Shown in pieces: positions 24,847-34,166 of a DNA stretch of 64,000 nt. Origin of the DNA: Streptomyces noursei ATCC 11455 (GTDB taxonomy: Bacteria > Actinomycetota > Actinomycetes > Streptomycetales > Streptomycetaceae); assembly GCF_001704275.1 (NCBI RefSeq), contig NZ_CP011533.1, positions 1,860,001 through 1,924,000 of the forward strand, given 5' to 3'. Under the pieces are notes generated by a model. The model did no database searches, was not told the DNA's origin, and was given only the letters and a program-made list of their open reading frames with translations. The translations under genes and the position numbers were made by a program. Position 1 is the stretch's first letter, and every line of letters begins with the position of its first letter.

Positions 24847-27258
24847 ATGCCCTGGACCCGACGCACCCGGCCGCGCACCGCGGGCGCGGCGGTGGCGGCC
24901 GTGCTCCTCGGAAGCGTGCTCACCGCCCCGGCCGCGCACGCCGCCCCCGCGCCGGCCGAACCGCCCGGCGGCCGCCTCACCGACCTGGTCAACCCCTTCA
25001 TCGGCAGCCGGAACGACGGCAACACCTACCCCGGGGCCGCGGTGCCGTTCGGCATGGTGCAGCTCTCCCCCGACACCGGGCACACCACCGGCTACGACTA
25101 CGACGACGACCACATCCGCGGATTCAGCTCGGTGCACATCTCCGGGGTCGGCTGCGGGCTCGGCGGCGACCTGCCGGTCCTGCCGACCACCGGCACCGTC
25201 ACCGAGACCGACTACGCGAAGTACGCCGCGGCCTTCACCCATGACGGCGAGTCCGCCCGCCCGGGCTCCTACCGCGTCCGGCTGACCTCGTACGGCGGGA
25301 TCACCGCCGAGCTGACCGCGACCGCCCGCACCGGCCGCCAGCGCTACACCTTCCCGGCCACCGACCGGGCCAATGTGCTGCTCAACACCGGCCAGTCGCT
25401 GCACCGGACGGTCTCCACCCGCGTCGAGGTGCTGGACTCCCGCACCGTCCGCACCGCGATCACCGGCCGCGGCTTCTGCCAGGACACCCGGCCGTACACC
25501 GTCTACACCGTGACCCGTTTCAACCGGCCGTTCACCGCGTACGGGACGTGGCGCGGCGGCACCGTGACACCCGGGTCCGGGGACTCCACCGGGTCCGGCC
25601 GGAACGGCGCCTACGTCCGGTTCGACACCCGCAAGGACCGCGTCGTCGAGGCGACCACCGCCCTGAGCTACGTGGACGCGGCCGGCGCGGCACGCAACCT
25701 CGCGGCGGAGGGCGGGAGTTCCTTCGACCGGGCGAGGGCGGCGGCGGACGCGGCCTGGGAGCGGCGGCTGGGCTTGGTGCGGGTCCGCGGCGGCGACCGC
25801 ACCCTGCGCCGGACCTTCTACTCCTCCCTCTACCGCTCCTTCCTCGCGCCGAACCTCGGCACCGACGTGGACGGCCGCTACACCGGCTGGGACCAACGCC
25901 CGCACCGGGCAAAGGGGTTCACCTACTACCAGAACTGGTCGCTGTGGGACACCTACCGCACCCAGTCCCAGCTGCTGTCGCTGCTCGCGCCGCAGGAGGC
26001 GCGCGACATGGCGCTGTCGGTGCTGCGCATCGACAAGGAGGGCGGCTGGCTGCCCAAGTGGGGCTACGGCACCGTCGAGACCAACATCATGACCGGCGAC
26101 CCGGTGACCCCGTTCCTCACCAACGCCTACCGTCAGGGACTGCTCAGGGGGCACGAGGAGGAGGCGTACGCCGCGCTGCGGAAGAACGCCGACGGGGTGC
26201 CGCCGGCCGCCTCCCCCGCCGTCGGCCGGGAGGCGAACGCCGCCTACCTCAAGAACGGCTACGCGCCGTACCTCAAGGGCCGCCCGCACACCAAGCCCGG
26301 TGACTCCGACTTCGACCACGGCGCCTCGGCGACGCTGGAGTACGCCCTGTCGGACGCGATGCTGGCGCAGATGGCGCACGACCTGGGCCACCGCGCGGAC
26401 GCCGCACGGTACGCCGCACGGGCGCTCAACTACCGCACGCTCTTCGACCGTTCCACCGGCTTCTTCCGGGCCCGGGACGCCTCGGGTGCCTTCGTCGGCC
26501 CCGCCGACCCGGCCAAGAGCGAAGGCTTCCACGAGGGCACGGCCTGGCAGTACCAGTGGCTGGTGCCGCAGGACCTGCCGGGGATGGTGGCGCTGATCGG
26601 CGGCAAGGAGAAGGCCACCGCCCGGCTCGACTCCTTCTTCGCCTACCGGCAGTTGCTCGCCGACCCGGCGAGGACGGCCCGCGAGGTGTGGGTGAACGGC
26701 CCCTACGACTACTACAACGCCGACAAGTACAACCCGCAGAACGAACCCGACCTGATCGCCCCGTACACCTATCTCTCCACCGGGCAGCCCTGGAAGACCA
26801 CCGACGTGGTGCACGCCGCGCTGACCCTCTTCACCGACACCCCCACCGGGATGACGGGCAACGACGACCTGGGCACCATGTCGGCGTGGATGGTGCTCTC
26901 CTCGATCGGCGTCTTCCCGGTCCAGCCGGGCACCGACACCTGGGGGCTGAGCACCCCGGTCTTCGACCGGGTGGACCTGACCCTGGACCGCCGGTACTAC
27001 CCCGCCGGCCACTTCTCCGTCCTGGCCCCGGGCACCTCGTCCGCCCACCGCTACGTCCAGTCGGTGCGGCTCGACGGCACGCCCCGGGACCGCACCTATC
27101 TGACCAGCGACGAGTTGCGCGCCGGTCGTGCGCTGGCGTTCTCCGTGGGCCCGGAGCCGTCCCGCTGGGGCACCGGCGAGGGGGCGGCCCCGCCGCCGGT
27201 GGGGACGCCGGGCGCGCTCGCCGCGGCCCCGCGGCGGCCGGCCGGGGGCGGGCGCTGA
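24847..27258 (+). CDS. secreted GH92 alpha-1,2-mannosidase
   Basis: 803 residues with a signal peptide (TAGAAVAAVLLGSVLTAPAA, cleavage near HAAPA). GH92 landmarks are in order: NPFIGSRNDGNTYPGA, PFGMVQLSPDTG, HISGVGCG, EGTAWQYQWLVPQD and the catalytic-site block GNDDLGTMSAWMVLSSIG, which carries the acid/base region of this Ca2+-dependent inverting family. Target would be mannosylated glycoproteins or fungal cell-wall mannan. GGAGG lies eight bases upstream. No other glycan genes are adjacent. Confidence 0.93.
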   Translation: MPWTRRTRPRTAGAAVAAVLLGSVLTAPAAHAAPAPAEPPGGRLTDLVNPFIGSRNDGNTYPGAAVPFGMVQLSPDTGHTTGYDYDDDHIRGFSSVHISGVGCGLGGDLPVLPTTGTVTETDYAKYAAAFTHDGESARPGSYRVRLTSYGGITAELTATARTGRQRYTFPATDRANVLLNTGQSLHRTVSTRVEVLDSRTVRTAITGRGFCQDTRPYTVYTVTRFNRPFTAYGTWRGGTVTPGSGDSTGSGRNGAYVRFDTRKDRVVEATTALSYVDAAGAARNLAAEGGSSFDRARAAADAAWERRLGLVRVRGGDRTLRRTFYSSLYRSFLAPNLGTDVDGRYTGWDQRPHRAKGFTYYQNWSLWDTYRTQSQLLSLLAPQEARDMALSVLRIDKEGGWLPKWGYGTVETNIMTGDPVTPFLTNAYRQGLLRGHEEEAYAALRKNADGVPPAASPAVGREANAAYLKNGYAPYLKGRPHTKPGDSDFDHGASATLEYALSDAMLAQMAHDLGHRADAARYAARALNYRTLFDRSTGFFRARDASGAFVGPADPAKSEGFHEGTAWQYQWLVPQDLPGMVALIGGKEKATARLDSFFAYRQLLADPARTAREVWVNGPYDYYNADKYNPQNEPDLIAPYTYLSTGQPWKTTDVVHAALTLFTDTPTGMTGNDDLGTMSAWMVLSSIGVFPVQPGTDTWGLSTPVFDRVDLTLDRRYYPAGHFSVLAPGTSSAHRYVQSVRLDGTPRDRTYLTSDELRAGRALAFSVGPEPSRWGTGEGAAPPPVGTPGALAAAPRRPAGGGR

Positions 27259-27276
27259 ACGCACCGCGGTCAAGCG

Positions 27277-27305
27277 GCGGGACCGGGCGCACGGCCCGGT
27301 CCCGC
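27277..27305. terminator. hairpin between GH92 and EF-hand genes
   Basis: Twelve perfect base pairs (27277-27288 with 27294-27305), five-base loop, between convergent stops. Confidence 0.75.
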
Positions 27306-27308
27306 GAC

Positions 27309-27521
27309 TCAGCCCTGGACCGACTTCCAGAACTCGTCGAAGGACATCAGGCCGTCACCGTCGCTGTCCTTGGCCTTGATGACCGCTTCGGCCATCGGGC
27401 CGGTGACCAGGTGGTCGCCCATCGCGGCCATCGCGCTCTTGAACTCGTCCGGCGTGACCCGGCCGTCGCCGTCCGCGTCGAACTTCGCAAACGTGGCCTT
27501 GGCCTGCTCTATGTCTGCCAC
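27309..27521 (-). CDS. small EF-hand calcium-binding protein
   Basis: 70 residues from GTG 27521, chosen because the frame upstream is not protein-like and the protein then begins ADIEQAKATFAKF, as in Streptomyces Cab-type proteins. Two complete EF-hand loops are visible: DADGDGRVTPDEF (about 20-32) and DSDGDGLMSFDEF (about 53-65), with Asp/Asp/Asp and the bidentate Glu in each. A calcium buffer or sensor is expected; partner unknown. Confidence 0.9.
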   Translation of the reverse strand: MADIEQAKATFAKFDADGDGRVTPDEFKSAMAAMGDHLVTGPMAEAVIKAKDSDGDGLMSFDEFWKSVQG

Positions 27522-27603
27522 GGGTGGTGCCCCTTCGTCGTGCCGCAGCCGGTCTCTGTGCCGGAACCGCGAGGTGAACTGACCCGCGTACATTAGCGGA
27601 CCG

Positions 27604-30081
27604 TCAAGAACGCTCCGGGTGTGCCCTATGGCGGGCTCGGGCGAGGTAGGGGGAGGTGCGGCTGCCGGGGGCGGCGGCGACCTCGGCGGGGGTGCCCGCG
27701 GCGACGATCCGGCCGCCCTCCGCGCCGCCGCCGGGGCCCAGGTCGATGACGTGGTCGGCGCCCGCCACCACGCCCATGTCGTGTTCGACGACCACGACGG
27801 TGTTGCCGGCGTCCACCAGGCCGTGCAACTGCCGCAGCAGCACCTCGGTGTCGGCGGGGTGCAGACCGGTGGTGGGTTCGTCGAGGAGGTAGAGGGTGTG
27901 GCCGCGGCGGGCCCGCTGGAGTTCGGCGGCGAGTTTGATGCGCTGGGCCTCGCCGCCGGAGAGTTCGGTGGCGGGTTGGCCGAGCCGCAGATAGCCGAGC
28001 CCGACGTCCTGGAGGGTGCGCAGGCTGCGGGCGGCGGCGGGCACGTCGGCCAGGAACCCGGCCGCGTCGTCGACGGTCAGCCCCAGGACGTCGGCGACGG
28101 TCCGGCCGCGGTAGGTGATCTGGAGGGTCTCGGGGTTGTAGCGGGCGCCGTGGCAGTCGGCGCAGGGGGCGTAGGTGCCGGGCAGGAAGAGGAGTTCGAC
28201 GGCGGTGAAGCCCTCGCCCTGGCAGGTCTCGCAGCGGCCGGCGGCGACGTTGAAGGAGAACCGGCCGGCGGTGTAGCCGCGGGCGCGGGCCTCGTCGGTG
28301 GCGGCGAAGACCTTGCGGACGGCGTCGAACAGGCCGGTGTAGGTGGCGAGGTTGGAGCGCGGGGTGCGGCCGATGGGCTTCTGGTCGACGCGGACCAGTC
28401 GGTCGACCGCCTCCAGGCCGGTGGCGGCGGTGAGCCGGGCGCGGGGCGCCGGTCCGGTGTCCTGATCGTCGGCGGTGGTGGTGTCGTCGGCGTCCGGGCG
28501 GGGGTCGGCGGTGCCCAGGTGGTCCTGGACTGCCTCCGCGAGGACCCGGGTGACCAGGGTCGATTTGCCGGACCCGGAGACGCCGGTGACGGCGGTGAAG
28601 ACGCCGAGCGGGAACGCGGCGTCCAGGTCGCGGAGGTTGTGCAGGGTGACGCCGTGCAGGGCCAGGGTGCCGGTGGGGGTGCGCGGGGTCCGGGCCGGGG
28701 GCGGTGCGGCGGCGAACAGGAAGCGGCGGGTGGCGGAGTGCTCGGCGTCCGCGAGGGCGGCGACCGGGCCGCTGTGCAGGACCCGGCCGCCGTGCTCCCC
28801 GGCGCGCGGACCGATGTCCACGATCCAGTCGGCGTGCCGGACCACGTCCATGTCGTGCTCGACGACGAAGAGGGTGTTCCCGGCCTCCTTGAGGCGACCG
28901 AGCACGGTGAGCAGGGCTTCGGTGTCGGCGGGGTGCAGGCCGGCGGAGGGTTCGTCCAGGACGTAGACCACGCCGAAGAGGCCGGAGCGCAGCTGAGTGG
29001 CGAGGCGGAGGCGCTGGAGTTCGCCGGCGGAGAGGGTGGGCGCGGGCCGGTCCATGCTGAGGTAGCCCAGGCCGAGTTCGGTGAGGACCTCGATGCGGGC
29101 GACCAGGTCGCGGGCGAGGGCCGGCGCGGGTGCGTCGCCGGGGCGGGCGGCGGTGGGGCGGAGGAGGTGCGCGAGGGTGGCCAGCGGCAGGCCGGCGAGG
29201 GTGGCGATGTCCCGGCCCTCGAAGGTGACCGCCAGCGCCTCGGGGCGCAGTCGGCGTCCACCGCACACCGGACAGGGCTCGGCGGTCATGAACTGGCGGA
29301 CGCGCTTGCGCAGCGTCTCGCTCTTGGAGTCGGCGAAGGTGTGCAGGACGTAGCGCCGGGCGCTCATGTACTGGCCCTTGTAGGGCCGTTGGATGCGGCC
29401 GGCCTCGCGGACCGGGTGGACGGTGACGACCGGCTGTTCGTCGGTGAACAGGATCCACTCGCGGTCGGCGGGCGGGAGGTCGCGCCAGGGGCGGTCGATG
29501 TCGTGGCCGAGAGTGGCGAGGATGTCGCGGAGGTTCTTGCCCTGCCAGGCACCGGGCCAGGCGGCGACGGCACCGTCGCGGATGGAGCGGGACGCGTCGG
29601 GGACGAGGGAGTCCTCGGTGACACGGTGGACGGTGCCCAGCCCGTGGCACTCGGGGCAGGCGCCGGCGGCGGTGTTGGGCGAGAAGGCGTCGGAGTCGAG
29701 CCGGCCGGTGCTGCCGGCCGGATAGTCGCCGGCGCGGGAGTAGAGCATCCGCAGGGTGTTGGAGAGGGTGGTGACGGTGCCGACCGAGGAGCGGGAGGTG
29801 GGCGCGGAGCGACGCTGCTCCAGGGCGACGGCCGGTGGCAGTCCGCTGATCTCCTCGACCTTGGGCGCGCCGACCTGGTGGATCAGCCGCCGGGCGTAGG
29901 GGGCGACCGACTCGAAGTAGCGGCGCTGCGCCTCGGCGTAGAGGGTGCCGAAGGCCAGCGAGGACTTGCCCGATCCGGACACCCCGGTGAACGCGACCAG
30001 CGCGTCCCTCGGGATGTCCACATCGATACCGCGGAGGTTGTGCTCACGGGCGCCGCGCACCCGGACGTACGAGTCGGTCAT
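27604..30081 (-). CDS. UvrA-like ABC ATPase (UvrA2/drug-resistance type)
   Basis: 825 residues from ATG 30081, shorter than housekeeping UvrA (about 950), as in UvrA2 proteins lacking the UvrB-binding domain. Two ATPase halves: Walker A GVSGSGKSSLAFG near the start with signature LSAGELQR, and GVSGSGKSTLV with signature LSGGEAQR. Zinc-finger cysteines occur in CPECHGLG, CPVCGGRRL and CETCQGEG/CADCHGARYN. UvrA2 proteins are linked to tolerance of DNA-binding drugs rather than core excision repair. It stands alone, 61 bases upstream of the ferredoxin reductase stop. Confidence 0.9.
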   Translation of the reverse strand: MTDSYVRVRGAREHNLRGIDVDIPRDALVAFTGVSGSGKSSLAFGTLYAEAQRRYFESVAPYARRLIHQVGAPKVEEISGLPPAVALEQRRSAPTSRSSVGTVTTLSNTLRMLYSRAGDYPAGSTGRLDSDAFSPNTAAGACPECHGLGTVHRVTEDSLVPDASRSIRDGAVAAWPGAWQGKNLRDILATLGHDIDRPWRDLPPADREWILFTDEQPVVTVHPVREAGRIQRPYKGQYMSARRYVLHTFADSKSETLRKRVRQFMTAEPCPVCGGRRLRPEALAVTFEGRDIATLAGLPLATLAHLLRPTAARPGDAPAPALARDLVARIEVLTELGLGYLSMDRPAPTLSAGELQRLRLATQLRSGLFGVVYVLDEPSAGLHPADTEALLTVLGRLKEAGNTLFVVEHDMDVVRHADWIVDIGPRAGEHGGRVLHSGPVAALADAEHSATRRFLFAAAPPPARTPRTPTGTLALHGVTLHNLRDLDAAFPLGVFTAVTGVSGSGKSTLVTRVLAEAVQDHLGTADPRPDADDTTTADDQDTGPAPRARLTAATGLEAVDRLVRVDQKPIGRTPRSNLATYTGLFDAVRKVFAATDEARARGYTAGRFSFNVAAGRCETCQGEGFTAVELLFLPGTYAPCADCHGARYNPETLQITYRGRTVADVLGLTVDDAAGFLADVPAAARSLRTLQDVGLGYLRLGQPATELSGGEAQRIKLAAELQRARRGHTLYLLDEPTTGLHPADTEVLLRQLHGLVDAGNTVVVVEHDMGVVAGADHVIDLGPGGGAEGGRIVAAGTPAEVAAAPGSRTSPYLARARHRAHPERS

Positions 30082-30142
30082 GCCTCCATGATCGGACACC
30101 GTCCGCCGGGGCTGCGGCACCCCTGCGCGGTGGGCGCCACGC

Positions 30143-31420
30143 TCAGCCGGTGGCGGTGGCGGCCCGGACCCGGTCGCGTGCCTCCTCCCAGGGGACGGGG
30201 GTGGCGACCACCGCGCGCAGCGCCCGTATCTGACGTGGCGGCAGGGCGCAGGCCAGCACGCCGACGGCCAGGCCGTCGCGGCCGTAGAGCGCGACGGCGC
30301 GGCGGGCTTCCCCGTCCAGGACGGTGGTCTCCACCTCGTCGGCGCCGCTGGTCAGGCCGTATGCCTGGAGCTTGAGGCCGTACTGGTCGGACCAGAAGTA
30401 GGGCACGGGGGCGAACGGTCGGCGCTCCTGCGGCTCCGTGCCCTCCGCTGTCGCCACGACACCCTCGGCGGTCAGTTCGGCGACGAGGTTGCGGGCGGCG
30501 GCCATGGCCTGTTCGGTGGCGTTCATCCGGTGCTCGAAGCGGAGCGGGCGACCGTGCCCGGGGTGCTCCCAGCGGGCCACGTCGCCCGCCGCGTAGATCC
30601 CGGGGGCGGCGGCGCAGTAGGCGTCGCAGCCGAGCCCGTCGGCGGTGTCCAGGGCCGGGTCGGCCAGCCAGCCCACGGCGGGCTCGGAGCCGATGGCGAG
30701 CAGCACCAGGTCCGCGGGGTGCAGGCTGCCGTCGGCCAGCCGGACGCCGCCGACCCGGGCGGCGCTCCCGTCCGCGACGGTCTCGAACTCGGCCACCTCC
30801 CCGGTCACCAGGCGGACGCCGCGGGCCCGGTGCTCCTCGGCGAGGAGTTCCCCGATGCCCGCGCCGACGGCGACGGCCATCGGCACCGGCTCCCGGCCGA
30901 CGAGGGTGACCTCGTGTCCCAGCTCCCGGGCCACCGCGGCGGCCTCGCAGCCCAGGACGCCGTTGCCGACCACGACCAGGCGGCGGGCGCCCTCGGACAG
31001 CCGGTCGCGCAGCGCCAGCGCGTCGTCCAGGGTGCGCAGGGTGAAGACGCCGGCCAGGCCGTCGGCGGCGGGCAGTGTGCGGGCCGCGACGCCGGTGGCG
31101 ATGATCACGCCGGCGCAGGCCAGGCGCTCGCCCCCGTCGAGGGTGAGGGTGCGGGTGGCGACGTCGAGGCCGGTGGCGCGGGTGCCGAGCCGCAGATCGA
31201 GGTCGAGCGGGGCGAGTTGCTCCTCGGTGCGCAGCAGCAGCTTCGCCGGCTCCCAGGCGCCGTGCAGCAGCTGCTTGGACAGCGGCGGCCGGTCGTACGG
31301 GAGGTGGGGCTCGTCGCCGATCAGGGTCAGCGGGCCGTCCCAGCCGGCCCGGCGCAGGGCCTCGGCGGCGGTGATCCCGGCGGCCGAGGCGCCGACGACG
31401 GCGATCGGAAGGGTCGTCAT
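30143..31420 (-). CDS. NAD(P)H:ferredoxin reductase (FAD-dependent) for the P450
   Basis: 425 residues, rhodocoxin/putidaredoxin-reductase type. The FAD motif VVGASAAGITAAEALR is at the N-terminus, NAD(P)H motif VVVGNGVLGCEAAAVA at about 150, and the second FAD contact GIYAAGDVARW at about 280. It receives electrons from NAD(P)H and passes them to the ferredoxin encoded directly upstream, whose stop overlaps this ATG by four bases. With the P450 at 31665 the three genes form a complete class I system. Confidence 0.93.
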   Translation of the reverse strand: MTTLPIAVVGASAAGITAAEALRRAGWDGPLTLIGDEPHLPYDRPPLSKQLLHGAWEPAKLLLRTEEQLAPLDLDLRLGTRATGLDVATRTLTLDGGERLACAGVIIATGVAARTLPAADGLAGVFTLRTLDDALALRDRLSEGARRLVVVGNGVLGCEAAAVARELGHEVTLVGREPVPMAVAVGAGIGELLAEEHRARGVRLVTGEVAEFETVADGSAARVGGVRLADGSLHPADLVLLAIGSEPAVGWLADPALDTADGLGCDAYCAAAPGIYAAGDVARWEHPGHGRPLRFEHRMNATEQAMAAARNLVAELTAEGVVATAEGTEPQERRPFAPVPYFWSDQYGLKLQAYGLTSGADEVETTVLDGEARRAVALYGRDGLAVGVLACALPPRQIRALRAVVATPVPWEEARDRVRAATATG

Positions 31421-31611
31421 TCCTGCACCTCGATCACGGCGGCGGGGCAGATGGCGGCCGCCTCGCGGACCGCGGCGTGCTGCGCGGCGGGCGGCTCGGC
31501 GTCGAGGAGGACGACCACGCCGTCCTCGTCACGCTGGTCGAAGACCTCGGGGGCGACCAGCACGCACTGGCCGGCGGCGCAGCACTTGTCGGCATCAAGG
31601 GTGATCTTCAT
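31417..31611 (-). CDS. [3Fe-4S] ferredoxin of P450 type
   Basis: 64 residues. Cluster cysteines are C10, C16 and C55 in the patterns CCAAGQC and ICPAAVI; the middle position of the second CxxC is Ala/Gly, so a 3Fe-4S cluster is expected. Such ferredoxins feed CYP105-type P450s in Streptomyces. It lies 53 bases downstream of the P450 and overlaps the reductase. Confidence 0.93.
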   Translation of the reverse strand: MKITLDADKCCAAGQCVLVAPEVFDQRDEDGVVVLLDAEPPAAQHAAVREAAAICPAAVIEVQE

Positions 31612-31664
31612 GGTGGTGGCTCCATGGGCGTTGGGCGGGACGGTGGGACGGTCGGTGCGGCCGG

Positions 31665-32927
31665 TCACCATGTGACGGGCAGGGCGTGGCAGCCGTAGAT
31701 GGCCATGTCCGTGCGGAAGGGGATCTCCTCGACGGGCACGGCGGGCCGCAGGGTGGGGAAGCGGCGGAGCAGGGTGGCTATGACGACCTGGAGCTCGACC
31801 CGGGCGAGGGCCTGGCCGAGGCACTGGTGGATGCCGTAGCCGAAGGCGACGTGGTGCTGGGCGTTGGGCCGGCCGACGTCGAGGCGGTCGGGGTCGGCGA
31901 AGACGGTGTCGTCGCGGTTGGCGGACGGGACGGCCACCACGACGCCCTCGCCGGTGCGGATGAGGGCTCCGCCGATCTCGATGTCGGTGGTGGCGACCCG
32001 GCGCGGGCCGTTGCGGATGATGCTGTGGAAGCGCAGCAGTTCCTCGACGGCGCCGCGGATCAGCGTCGGGTCCTGGCGGAGCCGCTCGGCGGAGTCGGCG
32101 TCCTGCATCAGCGTCAGGGCGCTGAGGCCGATCATGTTGGCGGTGGTCTCGTGCCCGGCGATCAGCAGCAGGGCGGCGAAGGCGGCGACGTCGTCGTGGT
32201 CGATCTCGCCGGTGCGCTGCTGCTCGACGATCAGCCGGCCGAGGATGTCGTCGCCCGGCTCCTGCTCCTTGGCGGTGACCAACGCGTCGAGGTAGTCGCG
32301 GAGTTCGCTCCGGGCGGCCTCGCGCTCCTCGTCCGCGATGGTGCGGGAGAGCAGCTTGCCGGTGAGCCGCTGGAAGACCTCGTGGTCGTCGTAGGGGACG
32401 CCGAGCAGCAGGCTGATGACGAGCGAGGGGACGGGCAGGGCGAGCGCCTCGACCAGGTCCACCGGCTCGCCGGCCCGGCGCTCCATCGCGTCGCACAGCT
32501 CGTCGGTCAGGCGCTGGATCTCCGGACGCAGCGCCTCGACGCGCTTGACCATGAACTCGCGGGTGACCATCCGCCGGAGCCGGGTGTGCTCCGGCGGATC
32601 CATGCGGATGAAGCCGCGGTTCCTGGTGTCGCCGCCGCCTGTCATGCCGCTGAGCGGGTAGCCGTGGAGGGTGGTGTCGGAGCTGAAGCGGGTGTCGCCG
32701 AGGATCGCGCGGATGTCGGCATAGCGGGTGGCCAGCCAGGCCCAACTGCCGTCGGGGAGCGAGATCTTGGAGATCGGCTCCTCGGAGCGCAGGGTGCCGA
32801 ACGCGCGGTGCGGGTCCCCCCGCTCCAGCAGGTCGGCGTGCGGCGGCGGTTCGAAGGGGCAGCCGCTCGGGGGGTGGACGGGCGGCACCGGGGCGGCGGG
32901 GACTGTCGTGTCGATCATCTCGGTCAT
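31665..32927 (-). CDS. cytochrome P450, CYP105-like
   Basis: 420 residues from ATG 32927, with GAGGAG five bases upstream. I-helix AGHETTAN, ExxR in EELLRFHS, and heme ligand C369 in FGYGIHQCLGQALA. The N-terminal PSGCPFEPP and the WLATRYADIRAIL segment are characteristic of the CYP105 family, which oxidises varied xenobiotics and secondary metabolites. Ferredoxin and reductase follow in one operon. A TetR gene lies 171 bases upstream on the same strand with palindromes in between, pointing to inducible expression. Confidence 0.92.
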   Translation of the reverse strand: MTEMIDTTVPAAPVPPVHPPSGCPFEPPPHADLLERGDPHRAFGTLRSEEPISKISLPDGSWAWLATRYADIRAILGDTRFSSDTTLHGYPLSGMTGGGDTRNRGFIRMDPPEHTRLRRMVTREFMVKRVEALRPEIQRLTDELCDAMERRAGEPVDLVEALALPVPSLVISLLLGVPYDDHEVFQRLTGKLLSRTIADEEREAARSELRDYLDALVTAKEQEPGDDILGRLIVEQQRTGEIDHDDVAAFAALLLIAGHETTANMIGLSALTLMQDADSAERLRQDPTLIRGAVEELLRFHSIIRNGPRRVATTDIEIGGALIRTGEGVVVAVPSANRDDTVFADPDRLDVGRPNAQHHVAFGYGIHQCLGQALARVELQVVIATLLRRFPTLRPAVPVEEIPFRTDMAIYGCHALPVTW

Positions 32928-32941
32928 CTCGCTCCTCGTGC

Positions 32942-32999
32942 GCACACCGATCGGGTGTGCGCCATGAGTCGATCCTTCGCCTAACAAGCGTAAACTTAC
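32942..32999. promoter_or_regulatory. palindromes upstream of the CYP105 operon
   Basis: GCACACC-GATCG-GGTGTGC (32942-32960) is a perfect 7-bp-arm inverted repeat just before the ribosome site of the P450, and GTAA-AC-TTAC (32990-32999) a shorter one in an AT-rich stretch that may hold the promoter. They are likely sites for the TetR protein encoded at 33099-33719. Confidence 0.5.
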
Positions 33000-33098
33000 A
33001 TCCGTAATGATCGGGTAAACGTCTGGGGGGTCTCGGTGAAACGTGAGCGACGGAACACCCGCGGCCGTCCGGCGGCGGGTGCGCACAGGGAGCCGGGT

Positions 33099-33719
33099 TC
33101 AGTGCTCCAGCAGCAGTTGGAGGAGTTCCTCCACGAACCCGTCCAGCCGGCTGGTGTCCTTGCGGCTCGGCATGACCTGCCAGATCATGACCCGGCCGTG
33201 CACCGCCGACCACAGCAGATACGGCGCCTCGGCGCGCGAGCCGCGCACCCGCCAGCCGGCCTCCTCGCAGGCGGTCAGCGCGTGGTGCCAGCTGCGCACC
33301 AGCAGCCCGGCCGGGTGCCCGGCGAGCCGCTCGGGGCCGACCGGGGTCTGCCGGGTCTCGTAGAGCAGGCGGTAGTTCGCCGGGTGCTCTATGGCATAGC
33401 GGCAGTAGGCCCGCAGCTGGGCGCGCAGCCGGTCCACCGGATCGGCGTCGTCGGCCTCCGCGGCGGCGTCGGCCATCGCGTGCGCCAACCGCTCGTAACT
33501 GACCTCCAGGGTCGCCCAGACCAGTTCGGTCTTGTCGGCGAAGTGCCGGTAGATGCTCGGCGCGGCGACCCCGGCCTCCCGGGCCACCGCGCGCAGCGAC
33601 AGCGCGTCCTCGCTGCCGACCTCCTCCAGGAGGCGCTCGGTCGCCCGCAGCAGTTCCTCCCGCAGGCGCTCGCCCTGTCCGCGCGGGTTACGGGGCCGGA
33701 CGGCCGCACTCTCGCTCAC
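33099..33719 (-). CDS. TetR-family transcriptional regulator
   Basis: 206 residues from GTG 33719. The N-terminal TetR helix-turn-helix is clear (LSLRAVAREAGVAAPSIYRH, FADKTELVWA at about 40-70), followed by a C-terminal all-helical ligand domain of the WHG type (GWRVRGSRAEAPYLLWSAVH). GGAGG precedes the start closely. Immediately upstream of the CYP105 operon on the same strand, so it is the presumed repressor of that operon. Confidence 0.9.
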   Translation of the reverse strand: MSESAAVRPRNPRGQGERLREELLRATERLLEEVGSEDALSLRAVAREAGVAAPSIYRHFADKTELVWATLEVSYERLAHAMADAAAEADDADPVDRLRAQLRAYCRYAIEHPANYRLLYETRQTPVGPERLAGHPAGLLVRSWHHALTACEEAGWRVRGSRAEAPYLLWSAVHGRVMIWQVMPSRKDTSRLDGFVEELLQLLLEH

Positions 33720-33839
33720 TGCCCTCCGGTCCTTTCCTGGCCTGGCCGATCCGGTCGTCGGCGGGGTCGGCACACTTCATCAGGGTTTCACACCCCGGCG
33801 GCGGACCGTACCGGAGGAGCACAGCCCGGTCCCGCCCGG

Positions 33840-34044
33840 CCGCACGACGGCCCACCCCGGGCGAACTCACGTACGGTCGTGGTCGCCGGGATACGGACGG
33901 TGACGGCGTCGCCCTCAGTACCGGTGAAGCCGAACCCGCCGCTGGTCCACTGATCCGCCCCAGGCGCGACAGGGCCATTTCGGGCTCGAAAAGACCGAGC
34001 GCGGTCGCCGCGATCTTCTCGGACTTCAGAAAGCCGTCAGCCAC
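33840..34044 (-). pseudogene. frameshifted phage major capsid protein fragment
   Basis: The minus strand begins ADGFLKSEKIAATALGLFEP from ATG 34044, the typical N-terminus of actinophage major capsid proteins (xFLKPEKIxxTALGLLExE). About 100 bases on, the match continues in another frame as GFGFTGTEGDAVTVRIPATT, again capsid-like. The frameshift and the loss of the remaining 200 or so residues show a decayed gene. Its order downstream of a scaffold-like remnant fits a phage head module. Confidence 0.55.
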
Positions 34045-34086
34045 GTGCTCCGCTCAGGGCAGGGCCCGGGCCAGCACGCAGCACAG

Positions 34087-34117
34087 CCAAGGGCTTTGGG
34101 CATGAACCCTTGGTTTT
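34087..34117 (+). terminator. hairpin followed by TTTT
   Basis: CCAAGGG (34087-34093) pairs perfectly with CCCTTGG (34107-34113) and is followed by TTTT. It is the first of two tandem terminator-like hairpins on the plus strand; the loop contains an ATG opening a Trp-rich frame. Confidence 0.45.
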
Positions 34118-34130
34118 GGTTGCGTGAAGG

Positions 34131-34166
34131 CCCCAAGAACACGAGGTGGTGTTCCTGGGGGTTTTT
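34131..34166 (+). terminator. rho-independent terminator with T-tract
   Basis: CCCCAAGAACAC (34131-34142) pairs with GTGTTCCTGGGG (34149-34160) with one mismatch, then GTTTTT. A textbook intrinsic terminator, unusual for this GC-rich genome, and with no intact plus-strand gene ahead of it. It lies 157 bases upstream of the small secreted-peptide gene, so an attenuator or the end of a small RNA is possible. Confidence 0.65.

Noticed and set aside
27604..33719. Secondary-metabolite cluster (UvrA-like resistance protein plus P450s)
   Set aside because: No core synthase, carrier protein, RiPP enzyme or terpene cyclase is present; the genes are explained as independent stress and xenobiotic functions.
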